Part shown: piece by piece, positions 9,201-10,536 of the stretch | How positions within the stretch are numbered: the stretch's first letter is position 1 | Layout of the letters: each line of letters begins with the position of its first letter | Assembly: GCA_964592475.1 (NCBI GenBank) | Contig: CAZQEZ010000139.1 | Span: forward strand, 1-10,536 | Length of the DNA stretch: 10,536 nucleotides | Direction: 5' to 3' | DNA from: CAZQEZ01 sp964592475 | Lineage (GTDB): Bacteria; Bacteroidota; Bacteroidia; Cytophagales; Cyclobacteriaceae | Position numbers and translations under genes: made by a program | Notes under the pieces: model-generated | What the model was told of the DNA's origin: nothing | Databases searched by the model: none | Seen by the model: the letters and a program-made list of their open reading frames with translations, nothing else

Positions 9201-9407
9201 TCGCAAATTGGCTTCTCTCTTATTGGCATCCGGTCCATGGCAGGCAAAACAGCGGTCAGAAAGGATCGGTTTTACATGAAGGTTAAAATCAATATATTCA
9301 GGAATGGTTTCAGAGGCTTGGGCTACCTCCTCTGGTACTGAAGGCTTACAGGAAAACATACCTGCAAGCAATATCAAGAAATGCCATTTTTCCGGTTTGA
9401 AAAGCAT
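6207..9407 (-). CDS. PSCyt1-PSCyt2(DUF1549)-LamG-PSD1(DUF1553) lipoprotein, copy 1
   Basis: A 1066-residue predicted lipoprotein and first gene of the operon. A short basic N-terminus and hydrophobic stretch (about 9-19) end at Cys20 in GMFSC, a looser lipobox than in copy 2. Domains in order: PSCyt1 (about 41-145), with CFACH at 53-57 and IMMPPP at 110-115; DUF1549/PSCyt2 (about 162-373), with LYFDLTGLPPSP, MWPWRDW and CSRCHDH (344-350) holding the second CxxCH; LamG (about 434-655), with SLWLKPE, WTQLTFTYDG, KIFINGK and FDEIKIYNRS; a helical linker with PAYILDRGIYN; and DUF1553/PSD1 (about 748-1066), with NRYWQMIFG, FGNQGDLPTHP and RQTTNTPLQ. By eye it matches copy 2 at roughly two thirds of positions, and the last 26 residues are identical. 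The start is the first ATG, in an AATTATG context like those of the two distal operon genes. Families with this layout are abundant in Planctomycetes, but their reaction is unknown. A redox protein binding a glycan-like ligand is an inference. Confidence 0.95.
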   Translation of the reverse strand: MLFKPEKWHFLILLAGMFSCKPSVPEEVAQASETIPEYIDFNLHVKPILSDRCFACHGPDANKREANLRLDTEEGAFAALGDEKNRFAIKAGNLKKSEMFHRILAEDPDIMMPPPESNLTLTDEEKATLIRWIEQGAEWKPHWSFINPEKPKLPKVKNKNWPANQIDHFVLKKMEGKNFTPTRQADKETLVRRLYFDLTGLPPSPEQVDEFVNDNSPKAYENLVDKLLNTPAHAERLAMEWMDVARYADSHGYHADGYREMWPWRDWVISAFAKNMSYDKFISWQIAGDLLPEPSREQLVATAFHRNHPMTAEGGIVDEEYRIEYVLDRVNTTAKTFLGLTMECSRCHDHKYDPISQKEYYQFSAFFNNVDELGMTGDDGNAGPMLKMKDEVTQQRLDSLYTMIEQIDKQKEALASNVKGNQINISRVNLKNSLLAHYPLNSKREKTANLQNPGKPGKIVGEVDEVEGIQGGAIRVNGDHEFIELPEMGLFEKTEPFTISLWLKPEKKDQYQEIFGNNGNKNSYWRGYESYLDSLNRITWRLVHALPHNLIQVTTEGNIPANEWTQLTFTYDGSSSASGLKIFINGKPTPLSIDYDNLYKTILPTNPNYKKANRPLRFGKAYRAFSGDDGVLAGTFDEIKIYNRSLTALEVAGLYRYHKPEAEFTLSRKDTIEFWLNQQKEYQELMAKAQKAWEKELEVMDSLPELMIMKEMDKPRPAYILDRGIYNARLEQVGPATPNAVLSFTDEFEKNRLGLAKWLISEQNPLTTRVTVNRYWQMIFGKGIVGSSDDFGNQGDLPTHPELLDWLAVDFRENGWDLRRLIKMMVMSATYQQSSMADEEIRQKDPENLFLARGPKHRLQAEMIRDNALKAAGLLVKKVGGPSVRPYQPPGLWIEKGTFSKILLTYETDKGEGLYRRSLYTFIKRTSPPPSMTIFDQDSRSFCVVKRQTTNTPLQALVLMNDPQFVEASRLIAERMQKEVSGKLEEKLNYGFKLLTSRSLKPEETAIFKQLFNEETRKYEEDKAAADSLLSVGDYPVDDSLDKVNTAALTVVASLMMNHDEAYMKR

Positions 9408-9430
9408 AATTACTACAAAGTTTATATTTA

Positions 9431-9461
9431 TATTATTAATTCCCTAGGACTTGTAATAATA
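9431..9461 (-). promoter_or_regulatory. AT-rich hairpin in the operon leader
   Basis: TATTATTA (9431-9438) and TAATAATA (9454-9461) form a perfect 8-bp inverted repeat around a 15-base loop that contains the palindrome CCTAGG (9443-9448). If transcription starts near 9492, this folds within the leader about 25-55 bases before the first start codon. The stem is all A-T, so it is weak; it could instead be a protein-binding site or chance. Confidence 0.25.
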
Positions 9462-9498
9462 ACAGGTAAATAAATATGGATACTTTTTACACAATACT

Positions 9499-9506
9499 CA
9501 AATTTA
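9499..9506 (-). promoter_or_regulatory. Candidate -7 box for the cytochrome operon
   Basis: On the minus strand this reads TAAATTTG, a perfect match to the TAnnTTTG -7 element of the Bacteroidota housekeeping sigma factor. The nearest upstream TTTG (9521-9524) is only 14 bases away, shorter than the usual 17-21, so the -33 element is weak or absent. Transcription from here would leave a leader of about 85 bases. The match could be chance in such AT-rich DNA. Confidence 0.35.
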
Positions 9507-9530
9507 AAGAAAATAATTGACAAATTATGC

Positions 9531-9538
9531 TATTTTTG
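9531..9538 (+). promoter_or_regulatory. Candidate -7 box for the secreted-protein gene
   Basis: On the plus strand this reads TATTTTTG, again a perfect TAnnTTTG. A TTGACA lies upstream at 9517-9522, but the TTG ends only 11 bases before the box, too close for a standard -33/-7 pair. The implied leader to the ATG at 9661 is about 115 bases. Confidence 0.33.
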
Positions 9539-9660
9539 CAATTTAAAATGAAATAAGCAGGCAATTTATTGACAAACCCAAAAATATAAATTTTTCTCAG
9601 GCTATCTACTCAAGATTTAGTATTTTGCCAAAAAATATATTTACTAAAATCTTTATTCTA

Positions 9661-10356
9661 ATGAAAAAGATATTTACAGCAGTGCTTTTAATTGTACTAC
9701 CTTTTACGGTGTTTTCGCAATTGCCAATTTTAGTTAAATTAAATAATGGACAGGATGTTTTTACTAATTACGCTTACATAACCAATAGTGGTAGCTTTTT
9801 GTCTGGGCCTTACGTGCGTGTAGATGGAAGAAAAGGTCCTAAAATAAAAATACAGGAAGTAGATTACATCTTGGGAAGTGATCAATATGGAAAAGAAAGA
9901 TATTTTTTACCCGTGTATCAAGGTGGTTTCAAAATATTTGCCGAACGACTTTATGATGCTGAAAGAATCTCCATTTTTTACACGGATGTTATGAATTGGT
10001 CGGGAGGATTTGGTTACGCTAATCGACATTATAAATATACGTTTGACAATTCTGAGCTGAAAAAGGTAAACATCAGGAATCTACAGTATGATCTAGCCAA
10101 CAATCCGGTTTCACTGGACCACATTAAAAAAGCCAAAACTACCCGAACAGTGCAAACAGTTTTATATGCTGTAGGCGCCGGATTGTTGATCCATGGATTT
10201 TCTTCCATGATAGGAGATCTGAATGACCCCGGGCCAATTGGACAAACACCAAAAATATCGCCGACACTCATATTGGGTATTATAGCCGTTAATGTTCCTT
10301 GGTTTTTGAACAGAGGAAAACAGGATAATTTAGTAAATGCTTTAAAAGCCTATTAA
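9661..10356 (+). CDS. Secreted hypothetical protein
   Basis: A 231-residue protein I do not recognise. The start is the ATG opening MKKIFTAVLL, because it gives a clean Sec signal peptide (basic KK, hydrophobic core 5-18, ending VFSQ with likely cleavage just before or after Gln20). An in-frame TTG at 9625 would add 12 residues that spoil this signal. The mature part begins with a beta-rich region (about 21-110) rich in Tyr, Gly and Lys, including KIKIQEVDYILG. Then come a charged stretch (about 131-163) and two hydrophobic segments (about 164-184 and 199-216) separated by a Gly/Pro-rich turn; the latter could be membrane helices or strands. The C-terminus, NLVNALKAY, resembles a tail seen on many Bacteroidota envelope proteins. 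No catalytic motif is visible. The gene is visibly more AT-rich than the operon and divergent from it, so a shared function is not implied. No Shine-Dalgarno sequence is present. Confidence 0.85.
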   Translation: MKKIFTAVLLIVLPFTVFSQLPILVKLNNGQDVFTNYAYITNSGSFLSGPYVRVDGRKGPKIKIQEVDYILGSDQYGKERYFLPVYQGGFKIFAERLYDAERISIFYTDVMNWSGGFGYANRHYKYTFDNSELKKVNIRNLQYDLANNPVSLDHIKKAKTTRTVQTVLYAVGAGLLIHGFSSMIGDLNDPGPIGQTPKISPTLILGIIAVNVPWFLNRGKQDNLVNALKAY

Positions 10357-10365
10357 TAAACAACT

Positions 10366-10503
10366 ATGACTAAAAGGGATTTTTTTCGCCTTCTTATCAA
10401 TCGGTAGTGGATTTCTTTAAAAAGAGTGGTAAAAAAAGGTGAGGGAGTGATTGTTAACAATAAAAAAGTGATAGATGGTATTATTGTTTACTTGACTTTT
10501 TAA
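10366..10503 (+). pseudogene. Possible decayed small ORF with internal TAG
   Basis: Nine bases after the preceding stop an ATG opens MTKRDFFRLLINR and meets TAG at 10405-10407. The same frame then stays open for 31 more codons (including GEGVIVNNKKVIDGIIVYL) to TAA at 10501-10503. The opening resembles N-termini of small Bacteroidota proteins of the MTKRDFF type, recalled from memory. This may be a truncated or frameshifted gene remnant, or chance open frame in AT-rich DNA. Nothing else is seen in 10357-10536. Confidence 0.22.
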
Positions 10504-10536
10504 TCTGTGCGTGATAACTGGTCTCTTGTTTCCTTT

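Larger units (their letters stand above)
2959..9407 (-). repeat. Tandem duplication of a 3.2-kb lipoprotein gene
   Basis: The two large genes have the same domain order, almost the same length and collinear motifs throughout, so they are a head-to-tail duplication. DNA similarity is patchy. Bases 2961-3043 and 6209-6291 differ at 5 of 83 positions by my count, and 5330-5373 and 8584-8627 at 2 of 44, while other well-conserved protein blocks are nearer 80-86% identical in DNA. The N-terminal signal regions and the LamG-DUF1553 linkers differ most. Confidence 0.85.
9408..9660. promoter_or_regulatory. Divergent intergenic control region
   Basis: This 253-base, very AT-rich region separates the minus-strand operon from the plus-strand secreted-protein gene and should hold both promoters. 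It contains two perfect Bacteroidota-type -7 boxes on opposite strands and an AT-rich hairpin near the operon start. It also has two short direct repeats: ATTGACAAA at 9516-9524 and 9568-9576, and GCAATTTA at 9538-9545 and 9561-9568. No RNA gene, riboswitch or coding frame is evident. Confidence 0.6.

Noticed and set aside
9569..9590. TTGACA followed by TATAAA as a sigma-70 style promoter on the plus strand
   Set aside because: The two hexamers are only 10 bases apart, far short of the usual 17, and this type of host uses TTG/TAnnTTTG elements.
9625..9660. TTG start 12 codons upstream of the secreted protein
   Set aside because: The extra residues precede an ideal MKKIF signal peptide and no ribosome site supports the TTG; the ATG at 9661 is better.
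10405..10407. TAG read through as pyrrolysine
   Set aside because: No pyrrolysine machinery or cognate family is seen, and the flanking frame is too short and unconvincing; decay or chance is simpler.
1..10536. CRISPR array, tRNA, rRNA, insertion sequence or phage genes
   Set aside because: No regularly spaced repeats, no cloverleaf-like or rRNA-like sequence, no transposase or integrase motifs and no terminal inverted repeats were seen.

Overview
The window looks like a piece of a Bacteroidota chromosome, probably Cytophagales. The reasons are AT-rich intergenic DNA, starts without clear Shine-Dalgarno sequences, two perfect TAnnTTTG -7 boxes, a signal peptide ending in Ser-Gln, and lipoproteins of the type common in that phylum. 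The assignment is by style only; there is no rRNA or marker gene to confirm it.

About 9.3 kb is one minus-strand operon of four tightly packed genes. In order of transcription they are: a 1066-residue lipoprotein (9407 to 6207); a paralogous 1077-residue lipoprotein (6192 to 2959); a 483-residue DUF1501 protein with a twin-arginine signal (2953 to 1502); and a 461-residue membrane protein that joins a DUF2231 four-helix domain, a c-type cytochrome domain and leucine-rich repeats (1496 to 111). The gaps are 14, 5 and 5 bases. Both lipoproteins have the architecture best known from Planctomycetes and Verrucomicrobia: PSCyt1 (CxxCH), PSCyt2/DUF1549 (second CxxCH), LamG, then PSD1/DUF1553. Together the operon offers five CxxCH motifs, one membrane domain with intramembrane histidines, two LamG domains, one LRR domain and one alkaline-phosphatase-superfamily-like protein, all predicted to work outside the cytoplasm.

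A reasonable but unproven picture is an envelope redox complex. The DUF2231-cytochrome protein would be the membrane electron port, the two LamG cytochrome lipoproteins the substrate-facing components, and the DUF1501 protein a periplasmic hydrolase-like partner. No substrate can be read from the sequence, and no transporter, TonB receptor, sulfatase or glycoside hydrolase lies in the window.

The 253-base divergent intergenic region (9408-9660) is very AT-rich. It holds a candidate promoter for each direction, an 8-bp hairpin and short direct repeats. To its right, on the plus strand, is an unrecognised 231-residue secreted protein (9661-10356). The last 180 bases contain only a short, stop-interrupted reading frame that may be a gene remnant. 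Bases 1-110 show no gene and no convincing terminator.
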